NCBI GenBank assembly: GCA_963989385.1 | Contig: OZ022511.1 | Span: 434,001-498,000 of the forward strand | Length of the DNA: 64,000 nt | Source of the DNA: Ctena decussata | Taxonomy: Eukaryota > Mollusca > Bivalvia > Lucinida > Lucinidae | Direction: 5' to 3' | In this document: one piece after another, positions 1 through 10,044 of the stretch | Layout: the number at the start of each line of letters is the position of its first letter | How positions within the stretch are numbered: the first letter of the stretch is position 1 | Position numbers and translations under genes: made by a program | The notes under the pieces: model-generated | The model's input: the letters and a program-made list of their open reading frames with translations, nothing else | The model's database searches: none | Told to the model about the DNA's origin: nothing

Positions 1-22
1 ATATAAAGGCCATTAACATGTC

Positions 23-36
23 TACATGCATGCACA
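23..36. repeat. Alternating pyrimidine-purine tract 1 (representative)
   Basis: Fourteen bases of strict pyrimidine-purine alternation, containing the palindromes CATGCATG and TGCATGCA. Such tracts are flexible and can favour left-handed or cruciform DNA. No function is implied. Confidence 0.7.
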
Positions 37-109
37 ATCTTATGTCAACTGATTGCATAACTTGCGAATTATAGGCCATCGAAATTTGTGTAAAGAAAAG
101 TTTGTGCGA

Positions 110-140
110 CTTTAGCTCCCAAACGGAATAAAAGCTAAAG
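110..140 (+). repeat. Inverted repeat, 8-bp arms, 15-nt loop (representative)
   Basis: CTTTAGCT (110-117) and AGCTAAAG (133-140) are perfect inverted copies. The element occurs in every full unit. Its left arm is cut by the 288-bp deletion in unit 9. Units 41, 75 and 77 (GCTTAAG), 59 (GCTCAAG) and 21 (GTTAAAG) have one mismatch, and unit 56 has a 3-base loop insertion. Confidence 0.8.
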
Positions 141-322
141 CTGAAATAGCCTTCATTCTATTTCACTTATTTGTGTCTACACATGTATATGTTTTGCAGA
201 GACTCAAAGCTCTTGAGAATGGAGAAAATGAGGTGTCAATTTTGCATTGGACCCTATGGGAAAATGCATTAAACGCCTACTGCTCCGACGTTCAGCGACC
301 GATAACATCCATCTTTACACTG
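116..322 (+). other. Exon-like segment of the monomer (representative, non-coding call)
   Basis: A 69-codon stretch without stops lies between TAG (113-115) and TAA (323-325). Inside it, a pyrimidine-rich tract ends in TTTTGCAG (AG at 198-199), and GGTAATTAC (GT at 329-330) follows the stop, so 200-328 looks like a 129-bp exon. There is no ATG in the frame. Unit 2 has a stop in it and units 24 and 29 have frameshifts. It could be a decayed captured gene fragment or chance. I do not call it a gene. Confidence 0.2.
178..191. repeat. Alternating pyrimidine-purine tract 2 (representative)
   Basis: A second 14-base strict alternation (TACACATGTATATG), 155 bp after the first, just before the acceptor-like TTTTGCAG. 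Confidence 0.7.
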
Positions 323-441
323 TAAACGGTAATTACATAGGTACATGCCTGGGGCAAATAACAGCGCAAATAATTGTCCATGTGCAGAGTAATAAAGGAG
401 CAAACTTTTATGTATGGGCTGCAGTGGAAGTTATTCTTAAA

Positions 442-450
442 AGGTGACTT
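442..450 (+). repeat. Long-range inverted repeat arm, AGGTGACTT (representative)
   Basis: Exact inverted copy of AAGTCACCT at 689-697 in the same unit, with 238 bases between the arms. Short enough to be chance. Units 8, 12 and 22 (GGTGTC) break this arm. Confidence 0.45.
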
Positions 451-674
451 TCACGAATCGTTCTGAAACTCTGCTAAAATTACAGATAATTCCCATATAT
501 TTCTTGGGAAAATATCCCAGAAATTCTCCTTTCTCCGTTGTCGAGATATTCGAGGGCAAAGTCGTGCAGTTTACGACTTCCAGGGGCTATAACTCGAAAA
601 CTAAAGAACGAGAATTTTTGGCACATATGGTCAATTGAATGTTTATCCCAACCCTCTCATTTGGCACTAGTTTC

Positions 675-690
675 AGCCCGAATTGTGCAA
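675..690 (+). repeat. Short internal subrepeat AGCCCRAATTGTGMAA, copy 1 (representative)
   Basis: Matches copy 2, 49 bp away, at 14 of 16 bases. With the TCACGAATCGT pair it suggests that the last 130 bp of the monomer grew from shorter related modules. Confidence 0.6.
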
Positions 691-697
691 GTCACCT
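689..697 (+). repeat. Long-range inverted repeat arm, AAGTCACCT (representative)
   Basis: Partner arm of 442-450. Confidence 0.45.
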
Positions 698-723
698 AAG
701 GAAACGAATCGTCCCGAACGTGT

Positions 724-739
724 AGCCCAAATTGTGAAA
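724..739 (+). repeat. Short internal subrepeat AGCCCRAATTGTGMAA, copy 2 (representative)
   Basis: Partner of the 675-690 element; the differences are G to A and C to A. Confidence 0.6.
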
Positions 740-794
740 ATTTCAAACCGCTACTGCTTGCTTGTATGAGTAGGTAGCCATCTGAAACTTGGCA

Positions 795-803
795 TATATA
801 AAG
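795..803 (+). promoter_or_regulatory. TATA-like box, one per monomer (representative)
   Basis: TATATAAAG sits at every monomer junction and matches the eukaryotic TATA-box consensus. All units whose junction is visible keep it except unit 79 (TTTATAAAG, still TATA-like). Neighbouring bases change in units 18 and 74. No initiator or confirmed transcript can be inferred, and retention may only reflect array homogenisation. Confidence 0.35.
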
Positions 804-1245
804 GCCATTAACATGTCTACATGCATGCACAATCTTATGTCAACTGATTGCATAACTTGCGAATTATAGGCCATCGAAATTTGTGTAAAGAAAAGTTTGT
901 GCGACTTTAGCTCCCAAACGGAATAAAAGCTAAAGCTGAAATAGCCTTCATTCTATTTCACTTATTTGTGTCTACACATGTATATGTTTTGCAGAGACTC
1001 AAAGCTCTTGAGAATGGAGAAAATGAGGTGTCAATTTTGCATTGGACCCTATAAGAAAATGCATTAAACGCCTACTGCTCCGACGTTCAGCGACCGATAA
1101 CATCCATCTTTACACTGTAAACGGTAATTACATAGGTACATGCCTGGGGCAAATAACAACGCAAATAATTGTCCATGTGCAGAGTAATAAAGGAGCAAAC
1201 TTTTATGTATGGGCTGCAGTGGAAGTTATTCTTAAAAGGTGACTT

Positions 1246-1258
1246 TCACGAATCGTTC
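1246..1258 (+). repeat. Internal subrepeat TCACGAATCGT, copy 1 (representative)
   Basis: TCACGAATCGTTC; the 11-base core recurs in the same unit at 1497. The following bases (YCYGAA pattern) are also similar, suggesting an old internal duplication in the monomer. Confidence 0.65.
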
Positions 1259-1294
1259 TGAAACTCTGCTAAAATTACAGATAATTCCCATATA

Positions 1295-1318
1295 TTTCTT
1301 GGGAAAAAATCCCAGAAA
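1295..1318 (+). repeat. Bulged hairpin around an A-run (representative)
   Basis: TTTC, one unpaired T, then TGGGA, a loop of five A, TCCCA and GAAA. This gives 9 paired bases with one bulge. A-run length or stem bases vary in units 1, 34, 35, 38, 43, 45, 46, 48, 49 and 50, so the element is a local variation hot spot. Confidence 0.75.
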
Positions 1319-1496
1319 TTCTCCTTTCTCCGTTGTCGAGATATTCGAGGGCAAAGTCGTGCAGTTTACGACTTCCAGGGGCTATAACTCGAAAACTAAA
1401 GAACGAGAATTTTTGGCACATATGGTCAATTGAATGTTTATCCCAACCCTCTCATTTGGCACTAGTTTCAGCCCGAATTGTGCAAGTCACCTAAGG

Positions 1497-1509
1497 TCAC
1501 GAATCGTCC
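1497..1509 (+). repeat. Internal subrepeat TCACGAATCGT, copy 2 (representative)
   Basis: TCACGAATCGTCC, 251 bp after copy 1. It is disrupted in units 1 (AAACGAATC), 40 (TCAGGAATC), 63, 65 and 69 (CACAAATCG) and 80 (TCAAGAATC). Confidence 0.65.
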
Positions 1510-1590
1510 CGAACGTGTAGCCCAAATTGTGAAAATTTCAAACCGCTACTGCTTGCTTGTATGAGTAGGTAGCCATCTGAAACTTGGCAT

Positions 1591-2384
1591 ATATAAAGGC
1601 CATTAACATGTCTACATGCATGCACAATCTTATGTCAACTGATTGCATAACTTGCGAATTATAGGCCATCGAAATTTGTGTAAAGAAAAGTTTGTGCGAC
1701 TTTAGCTCCCAAACGGAATAAAAGCTAAAGCTGAAATAGCCTTCATTCTATTTCACTTATTTGTGTCTACACATGTATATGTTTTGCAGAGACTCAAAGC
1801 TCTTGAGAATGGAGAAAATGAGGTGTCAATTTTGCATTGGACCCTATGGGAAAATGCATTAAACGCCTACTGCTCCGACGTTCAGCGACCGATAACATCC
1901 ATCTTTACACTGTAAACGGTAATTACATAGGTACATGCCTGGGGCAAATAACAGCGCAAATAATTGTCCATGTGCAGAGTAATAAAGGAGCAAACTTTTA
2001 TGTATGGGATGCAGTGGAAGTTATTCTTAAAAGGTGACTTTCACGAATCGTTCTGAAACTCTGCTAAATTACAGATAATTCCCATATATTTCTTGGGAAA
2101 AAATCCCAGAAATTCTCCTTTCTCCGTTGTCGAGATATTCGAGGGCAAAGTCGTGCAGTTTACGATTTCCAGGGGCTATAACTCGAAAACTAAAGAACGA
2201 GAATTTTTGGCACATATGGTCAATTGAATGTTTATCCCAACCCTCTCATTTGGCACTAGTTTCATCCCGAATCGTGCAAGTCACCTAAGGTCACGAATCG
2301 TCCCGAACGTGTAGCCCAAATTGTGAAAATTTCAAACCGCTACTGCTTGCTTGTATGAGTAGGTAGCCATCTGAAACTTGGCAT
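1591..2384 (+). repeat. Satellite monomer 3 (marker type D)
   Basis: 794 bp. Type-D marker set: GGGATGCAG, one A lost in GCTAAATT, ACGATTTCC, and CATCCCGAATCG. The same set is in units 13 and 33 and in the second half of unit 29. Confidence 0.97.
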
Positions 2385-3179
2385 ATATAAAGGCCATTAA
2401 CATGTCTACATGCATGCACAATCTTATGTCAACTGATTGCATAACTTGCGAATTATAGGCCATCGAAATTTGTGTAAAGAAAAGTTTGTGCGACTTTAGC
2501 TCCCAAACGGAATAAAAGCTAAAGCTGAAATAGCCTTCATTCTATTTCACTTATTTGTGTCTACACATGTATATGTTTTGCAGAGACTCAAAGCTCTTGA
2601 GAATGGAGAAAATGAGGTGTCAATTTTGCATTGGACCCTATGGGAAAATGCATTAAACGCCTACTGCTCCGACGTTCAGCGACCGATAACATCTATCTTT
2701 ACACTGTAAACGGTAATTACATAGGTACATGCCTGGGGCAAATAACAGCGCAAATAATTTTCCATGTGCAGAGTAATAAAGGAGCAAACTTTTATGTATG
2801 GGCTGCAGGGGAAGTTATTCTTAAAAGGTGACTTTCACGAATCGTTCTGAAACTCTGCTAAAATTACAGATAATTCCCATATATTTCTTGGGAAAAAATC
2901 CCAGAAATTCTCCTTTCTCCGTTGTCGAGATATTCGAGGGCAAAGTCGTGCAGTTTACGACTTCCAGGGGCTATAACTCGAAAACTAAAGAACGAGAATT
3001 TTTGGCACATATGGTCAATTGAATGTTTATCCCAACCCTCTCATTTGGCACTAGTTTCAGCCCGAATTGTGCAAGTCACCTTAGGTCACGAATCGTCCCG
3101 AACGTGTAGCCCAAATTGTGAAAATTTCAAACCGCTACTGCTTGCTTGTATGAGTAGTTAGCCATCTGAAACTTGGCAT
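2385..3179 (+). repeat. Satellite monomer 4
   Basis: 795 bp. Markers in order: ACATCTATC, AATTTTCC, GCAGGGGAAG, ACCTTAGG, GTAGTTAG. The first two recur in unit 14; ACCTTAGG recurs in unit 15 instead. Confidence 0.97.
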
Positions 3180-3974
3180 ATATAAAGGCCATTAACATGT
3201 CTACATGCATGCACAATCTTATGTCAACTGATTGCATAACTTGCGAATTATAGGCCATCGAAATTTGTGTAAAGAAAAGTTTGTGCGACTTTAGCTCCCA
3301 AACGGAATAAAAGCTAAAGCTGAAATAGCCTTCATTCTATTTCACTTATTTGTGTCTACACATGTATATGTTTTGCAGAGACTAAAAGTTCTTGAGAATG
3401 GAGAAAATGAGGTGTCAATTTTGCATTGGACCCTATGGGAAAATGCATTAAACGCCTACTGCTCCGACGTTCAGCGACCGATAACATCCATCTTTACACT
3501 GTAAACGGTAATTACATAGGTACATGCCTGGGGCAAATAACAGCGCAAATAATTGTCCATGTGCAGAGTAATAAAGGAGCAAACTTTTATGTATGGGCTG
3601 CAGTGGAAGTTATTCTTAAAAGGTGACTTTCACGAATCGTTCTGAAATTCTGCTAAAATTACAGATAATTCCCATATATTTCTTGGGAAAAAATCCCAGA
3701 AATTCTCCTTTCTCCGTTGTCGAGATATTCGAGGACAAAGTCGTGCAGTTTACGACTTCCAGGGGCTATAACTCGAAAACTAAAGAACGAGAATTTTTGG
3801 CACATATGGTCAATTGAATGTTTATCCCAACCCTCTCATTTGGCACTAGTTTCAGCCCGAATTGTGCAAGTCACCTAAGGTCACGAATCGTCCCGAACGT
3901 GTAGCCCAAATTGTGAAAATTTCAAACCGCTACTGCTTGCTTGTATGAGTAGGTAGCCATCTGAAACTTGGCAT
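3180..3974 (+). repeat. Satellite monomer 5
   Basis: 795 bp. Markers ACTAAAAGTTCTTG, GAAATTCTG and GAGGACAAAG, all three shared with unit 16, which begins 8455 bp downstream. Confidence 0.97.
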
Positions 3975-4769
3975 ATATAAAGGCCATTAACATGTCTACA
4001 TGCATGCACAATCTTATGTCAACTGATTGCATAACTTGCGAATTATAGGCCATCGAAATTTGTGTAAAGAAAAGTTTGTGCGACTTTAGCTCCCAAACGG
4101 AATAAAAGCTAAAGCTGAAATAGCCTTCATTCTATTTCACTTATTTGTGTCTACACATGTATATGTTTTGCAGAGACTCAAAGCTCTTGAGAATGGAGAA
4201 AATGAGGTGTCAATTTTGCATTGGACCCTATGGGAAAATGCATTAAACGCCTACTGCTCCGACGTTCAGCGACCGATAACATCCATCTTTACACTGTAAA
4301 CGGTAATTACATAGGTACATGCCTGGGGCAAATAACAGCGCAAATAATTGTCCATGTGCAGAGTAATAAAGGAGCAAACTTTTATGTATGGGCTGCAGTG
4401 GAAGTTATTCTTAAAAGGTGACTTTCACGAATCGTTCTGAAACTCTGCTAAAATTACAGATAATTCCCATATATTTCTTGGGAAAAAATCCCAGAAATTC
4501 TCCTTTCTCCGTTGTCGAGATATTCGAGGGCAAAGTCGTGCAGTTTACGACTTCCAGGGGCTATAACTCGAAAACTAAAGAACGAGAATTTTTGGCACAT
4601 ATGGTCAATTGAATGTTTATCCCAACCCTCTCATTTGGCACTAGTTTCAGCCCGAATTGTGCAAGTCACCTAAGGTCACGAATCGTCCCGAACGTGTAGC
4701 CCAAATTGTGAAAATTTCAAACCGCTACTGCTTGCTTGTATGAGTAGGTAGCCATCTGAAACTTGGCAT
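3975..4769 (+). repeat. Satellite monomer 6 (consensus-like)
   Basis: 795 bp. I see no departure from the array consensus, so this unit serves as a reference copy. Confidence 0.97.
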
Positions 4770-5564
4770 ATATAAAGGCCATAAACATGTCTACATGCAT
4801 GCACAATCTTATGTCAACTGATTGCATAACTTGCGAATTATAGGCCATCGAAAATTGTGTAAAGAAAAGTTTGTGCGACTTTAGCTCCCAAACGGAATAA
4901 AAGCTAAAGCTGAAATAGCCTTCATTCTATTTCACTTATTTGTGTCTACACATGTATATGTTTTGCAGAGACTCAAAGCTCTTGAGAATGGAGAAAATGA
5001 GGGGTCAATTTTGCATTGGACCCTATGGGAAAATGCATTAAACGCCTACTGCTCCGACGTTCAGCGACCGATAACATCCATCTTTACACTGTAAACGGTA
5101 ATTACATAGGTACATGCCTGGGGCAAATAACAGCGCAAATAATTGTCCATGTGCAGAGTAATAAAGGAGCAAACTTTTATGTATGGGCTGCAATGGAAGT
5201 TATTCTTAAAAGGTGACTTTCACGAATCGTTCTGAAACTCTGCTAAAATTACAGATAATTCCCATATATTTCTTGGGAAAAAATCCCAGAAATTCTCCTT
5301 TCTCCGTTGTCGAGATATTCGAGGGCAAAGTCGTGCAGTTTACGACTTCCAGGGGCTATAACTCGAAAACTAAAGAACGAGAATTTTTGGCACATATGGT
5401 CAATTGAATGTTTATCCTAACCCTCTCATTTGGCACTAGTTTCAGCCCGAATTGTGCAAGTCACCTAAGGTCACGAATCGTCCCGAACGTGTAGCCCAAA
5501 TTGTGAAAATTTCAAACCGCTACTGCTTGCTTGTATGAGTAGGTAGCCATCTGAAACTTGGCAT
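4770..5564 (+). repeat. Satellite monomer 7
   Basis: 795 bp. Markers CCATAAACATG, CGAAAATTG, GAGGGGTCAA and TATCCTAACC, shared with unit 11 and mostly with unit 21. GCTGCAATGG is private. Confidence 0.97.
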
Positions 5565-6359
5565 ATATAAAGGCCATTAACATGTCTACATGCATGCACA
5601 ATCTTATATCAACTGATTGCATAACTTGCGAATTATAGGCCATCGAAATTTGTGTAAAGAAAAGTTTGTGCGACTTTAGCTCCCAAACGGAATAAAAGCT
5701 AAAGCTGAAATAGCCTTCATTCTATTTCACTTATTTGTGTCTACACATGTATATGTTTTGCAGAGACTCAAAGCTCTTGAGAATGGAGAAAATGAGGTGT
5801 CAATTTTGCATTGGACCCTATGGGAAAATGCATTAAACGCCTACTGCTCCGACGTTCAGCGACCGATAACATCCATCTTTACACTGTAAACGGTAATTAC
5901 ATAGGTACATGCCTGGGGCAAATAACAGCGCAAATAATTGTCCATGTGCAGAGTAATAAAGGAGCAAACTTTTATGTATGGGCTGCAGTGGAAGTTATTC
6001 TTAAAAGGTGTCTTTCACGAATCGTTCTGAAACTCTGCTAAAATTACAGATAATTTCCATATATTTCTTGGGAAAAAATCCCAGAAATTCTCCTTTCTCC
6101 GTTGTCGAGATATTCGAGGGCAAAGTCGTGCAGTTTACGACTTCCAGGGGCTATAACTCGAAAACTAAAGAACGAGAGTTTTTGGCACATATGGTCAATT
6201 GAATGTTTATCCCAACCCTCTCATTTGGCACTAGTTTCAGCCCGAATTGTGCAAGTCACCTAAGGTCACGAATCGTCCCGAACGTGTAGCCCAAATTGTG
6301 AAAATTTCAAACCGCTACTGCTTGCTTGTATGAGTAGGTAGCCATCTGAAACTTGGCAT
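5565..6359 (+). repeat. Satellite monomer 8
   Basis: 795 bp. Markers CTTATATCAAC, GGTGTCTTTC, AATTTCCAT and GAGAGTTTTT, shared with unit 22 and nearly all with unit 12. The GGTGTC change removes the usual TGA at this point. Confidence 0.97.
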
Positions 6360-6866
6360 ATATAAAGGCCATTAACATGTCTACATGCATGCACAATCTT
6401 ATGTCAACTGATTGCATAACTTGCGAATTATAGGCCATCGAAATTTGTGTAAAGAAAAGTTTGTGCGACTTTAAACTTTTATGTATGGGCTGCAGTGGAA
6501 GTTATTCTTAAAAGGTGACTTTCACGAATCGTTCTGAAACTCTGCTAAAATTACAGATAATTCCCATATATTTCTTGGGAAAAAATCCCAGAAATTCTCC
6601 TTTCTCCGTTGTCGAGATATTCGAGGGCAAAGTCGTGCAGTTTACGACTTCCAGGGGCTATAACTCGAAAACTAAAGAACGAGAATTTTTGGCACATATG
6701 GTCAATTGAATGTTTATCCCAACCCTCTCATTTGGCACTAGTTTCAGCCCGAATTGTGCAAGTCACCTAAGGTCACGAATCGTCCCGAACGTGTAGCCCA
6801 AATTGTGAAAATTTCAAACCGCTACTGCTTGCTTGTATGAGTAGGTAGCCATCTGAAACTTGGCAT
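6360..6866 (+). repeat. Satellite monomer 9, internally deleted (507 bp)
   Basis: The unit runs normally to 6473 (monomer position 114), then jumps to monomer position 403 (6474). This removes 288 bp (monomer positions 115-402). The join GACTTTA/AACTTTT shares only one A between the two parents. The left break lies inside the left arm of the 8-bp inverted repeat. The rest of the unit is consensus. Confidence 0.98.
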
Positions 6867-7661
6867 ATATAAAGGCCATTAACATGTCTACATGCATGCA
6901 CAATCTTATGGCAACTGATAGCATAACTTGCGAATTATAGGCCATCGAATTTTGTGTAAAGAAAAGTTTGTGCGACTTTAGCTCCCAAACGGAATAAAAG
7001 CTAAAGCTGAAATAGCCTTCATTCTATTTCACTTATTTGTGTCTACACATGTATATGTTTTGCAGAGACTCAAAGCTCTTGAGAATGGAGAAAATGAGGT
7101 GTCAATTTTGCATTGGACCCTATGGGAAAATGCATTAAACGCCTACTGCTCCGACGTTCAGCGACCGATAACATCCATCTTTACACTGTAAACGGTAATT
7201 ACATAGGTACATGCCTGGGGCAAATAACAACGCAAATAATTGTCCATGTGCAGAGTAATAAAGGAGCAAACTTTTATGTATGGGCTGCAGTGGAAGATAT
7301 TCTTAAAAGGTGACTTTCACGAATCGTTCTGAAACTCTGCTAAAATTACAGATAATTCCCATATATTTCTTGGGAAAAAATCCCAGAAATTCTCCTTTCT
7401 CCGTTGTCGAGATATTCGAGGGCAAAGTCGTGCAGATTACGACTTCCAGGGGCTATAACTCGAAAACTAAAGAACGAGAATTTTTGGCACATATGGTCAA
7501 TTGAATGTTTATCCCAACCCTCTCATTTGGCACTAGTTTCAGTCCGAATTGTGCAAGTCACCTAAGGTCACGAATCGTCCCGAACGTGTAGCCCAAATTG
7601 TGAAAATTTCAAACCGCTACTGCTTGCTTGTATGAGTAGGTAGCCATCTGAAACTTGGCAT
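6867..7661 (+). repeat. Satellite monomer 10
   Basis: 795 bp. Markers GAAGATATT, CAGATTACG and CAGTCCGAA are shared with unit 20. Also TATGGCAACTGATAGC (not seen elsewhere), CGAATTTTG (also in unit 14) and ACAACGC. Confidence 0.97.
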
Positions 7662-8456
7662 ATATAAAGGCCATAAACATGTCTACATGCATGCACAATC
7701 TTATGTCAACTGATTGCATAACTTGCGAATTATAGGCCATCGAAAATTGTGTAAAGAAAAGTTTGTGCGACTTTAGCTCCCAAACGGAATAAAAGCTAAA
7801 GCTGAAATAGCCTTCATTCTATTTCACTTATTTGTGTCTACACATGTATATGTTTTGCAGAGACTCAAAGCTCTTGAGAATGGAGAAAATGAGGGGTCAA
7901 TTTTGCATTGGACCCTATGGGAAAATGCATTAAACGCCTACTGCTCCGACGTTCAGCGACCGATAACATCCATCTTTACACTGTAAACGGTAATTACATA
8001 GGTACATGCCTGGGGCAAATAACAGCGCAAATAATTGTCCATGTGCAGAGTAATAAAGGAGCAAACTTTTATGTATGGGCTGCAGTGGAAGTTATTCTTA
8101 AAAGGTGACTTTCACGAATCGTTCTGAAACTCTGCTAAAATTACAGATAATTCCCATATATTTCTTGGGAAAAAATCCCAGAAATTCTCCTTTCTCCGTT
8201 GTCGAGATATTCGAGGGCAAAGTCGTGCAGTTTACGACTTCCAGGGGCTATAACTCGAAAACTAAAGAACGAGAATTTTTGGCACATATGGTCAATTGAA
8301 TGTTTATCCTAACCCTCTCATTTGGCACTAGTTTCAGCCCGAATTGTGCAAGTCACCTAAGGTCACGAATCGTCCCGAACGTGTAGCCCAAATTGTGAAA
8401 ATTTCAAACCGCTACTGCTTGCTTGTATGAGTAGGTAGCCATCTGAAACTTGGCAT
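7662..8456 (+). repeat. Satellite monomer 11
   Basis: 795 bp. Same marker set as unit 7 (CCATAAAC, CGAAAATTG, GAGGGGTC, TATCCTAACC), without the private CAATGG change. Confidence 0.97.
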
Positions 8457-9251
8457 ATATAAAGGCCATTAACATGTCTACATGCATGCACAATCTTATA
8501 TCAACTGATTGCATAACTTGCGAATTATAGGCCATCGAAATTTGTGTAAAGAAAAGTTTGTGCGACTTTAGCTCCCAAACGGAATAAAAGCTAAAGCTGA
8601 AATAGCCTTCATTCTATTTCACTTATTTGTGTCTACACATGTATATGTTTTGCAGAGACTCAAAGCTCTTGAGAATGGAGAAAATGAGGTGTCAATTTTG
8701 CATTGGACCCTATGGGAAAATGCATTAAACGCCTACTGCTCCGACGTTCAGCGACCGATAACATCCATCTTTACACTGTAAACGGTAATTACATAGGTTC
8801 ATGCCTGGGGCAAATAACAGCGCAAATAATTGTCCATGTGCAGAGTAATAAAGGAGCAAACTTTTATGTATGGGCTGCAGTGGAAGTTATTCTTAAAAGG
8901 TGTCTTTCACGAATCGTTCTGAAACTCTGCTAAAATTACAGATAATTTCCATATATTTCTTGGGAAAAAATCCCAGAAATTCTCCTTTCTCCGTTGTCGA
9001 GATATTCGAGGGCAAAGTCGTGCAGTTTACGACTTCCAGGGGCTATAACTCGAAAACTAAAGAACGAGTGTTTTTGGCACATATGGTCAATTGAATGTTT
9101 ATCCCAACCCTCTCATTTGGCACTAGTTTCAGCCCGAATTGTGCAAGTCACCTAAGGTCACGAATCGTCCCGAACGTGTAGCCCAAATTGTGAAAATTTC
9201 AAACCGCTACTGCTTGCTTGTATGAGTAGGTAGCCATCTGAAACTTGGCAT
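8457..9251 (+). repeat. Satellite monomer 12
   Basis: 795 bp. Unit-8 type: TTATATCAAC, GGTGTCTTTC, AATTTCCAT. Private changes AGGTTCATG and GAGTGTTTTT. Confidence 0.97.
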
Positions 9252-10044
9252 ATATAAAGGCCATTAACATGTCTACATGCATGCACAATCTTATGTCAAC
9301 TGATTGCATAACTTGCGAATTATAGGCCATCGAAATTTGTGTAAAGAAAAGTTTGTGCGACTTTAGCTCCCAAACGGAATAAAAGCTAAAGCTGAAATAG
9401 CCTTCATTCTATTTCACTTATTTGTGTCTACACATGTATATGTTTTGCAGAGACTCAAAGCTCTTGAGAATGGAGAAAATGAGGTGTCAATTTTGCATTG
9501 GACCCTATGGGAAAATGCATTAAACGCCTACTGCTCCGACGTTCAGCGACCGATAACATCCATCTTTACACTGTAAACGGTAATTACATAGGTACATGCC
9601 TGGGGCAAATAACAGCGCAAATAATTGTCCATGTGCAGAGTAATAAAGGAGCAAACTTTTATGTATGGGATGCAGTGGAAGTTATTCTTAAAAGGTGACT
9701 TTCACGAATCGTTCTGAAACTCTGCTAAATTACAGATAATTCCCATATATTTCTTGGGAAAAAATCCCAGAAATTCTCCTTTCTCCGTTGTCGAGATATT
9801 CGAGGGCAAAGTCGTGCAGTTTACGATTTCCAGGGGCTATAACTCGAAAACTAAAGAACGAGAATTTTTGGCACATATGGTCAATTGAATGTTTATCCCA
9901 ACCCTCTCATTTGGCACTAGTTTCATCCCGAATCGTGCAAGTCACCTAAGGTCACGAATCGTCCCGAACGTGTAGCCCAAATTGTGAAAATTTCAAACCG
10001 CTACTGCTTGCTTGTATGAGTAGGTACCATCTGAAACTTGGCAT
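9252..10044 (+). repeat. Satellite monomer 13 (marker type D)
   Basis: 793 bp. Full type-D marker set as in unit 3, with the GCTAAATT one-base loss, plus a private one-base loss at TAGGTACCAT near 10027. Confidence 0.97.

Larger units (their letters stand above)
1..795 (+). repeat. Satellite monomer 1
   Basis: 795 bp. Private changes: GAAAATATCCC in the hairpin loop (consensus all A), and AAGGAAACG in place of AAGGTCACG near 700, which breaks the second copy of the TCACGAATCGT subrepeat. Confidence 0.97.
796..1590 (+). repeat. Satellite monomer 2
   Basis: 795 bp. CTATAAGAAA replaces CTATGGGAAA, creating a stop in the exon-like frame. It carries the ACAACGC variant shared with units 10, 25, 30, 39 and 47. 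Confidence 0.97.
1591..9251 (+). repeat. Higher-order repeat block I (units 3-12)
   Basis: Ten units, shortened by 288 bp through the deletion in unit 9. Marker order: type D (3), unit 4, unit 5, then 10, 11, 12. The same markers recur in order in block II. Units 7-8 and 11-12 carry the same two marker sets, 2892 bp apart, so the block contains an older internal duplication. Confidence 0.8.

Noticed and set aside
247..447. 66-residue ORF recurring once per monomer, in most units, as a possible small protein family
   Set aside because: It starts at TTG. Stops interrupt it in units such as 31, 37, 62-65, 68, 69, 74 and 76, and frameshifts occur in 19 and 78. Most variants inside it change the amino acid (for example A to T, A to D, H to Y, V to F, V to D). 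It recurs only because the DNA repeats.
444..638. 64-residue ORF overlapping the previous one by GTGA, like a translationally coupled bacterial gene pair
   Set aside because: The start is GTG in a repeat that looks eukaryotic, there is no ribosome-binding-site logic and no recognisable domain. Units 3, 13, 29 and 33 have a frameshift and unit 34438-type copies (unit 44) lose the frame by a one-base deletion. The overlap is a coincidence copied about 80 times.
6360..6866. The short unit as a separate repeat family
   Set aside because: All 507 bases align to the normal monomer on both sides of one clean join, so it is a deletion derivative.
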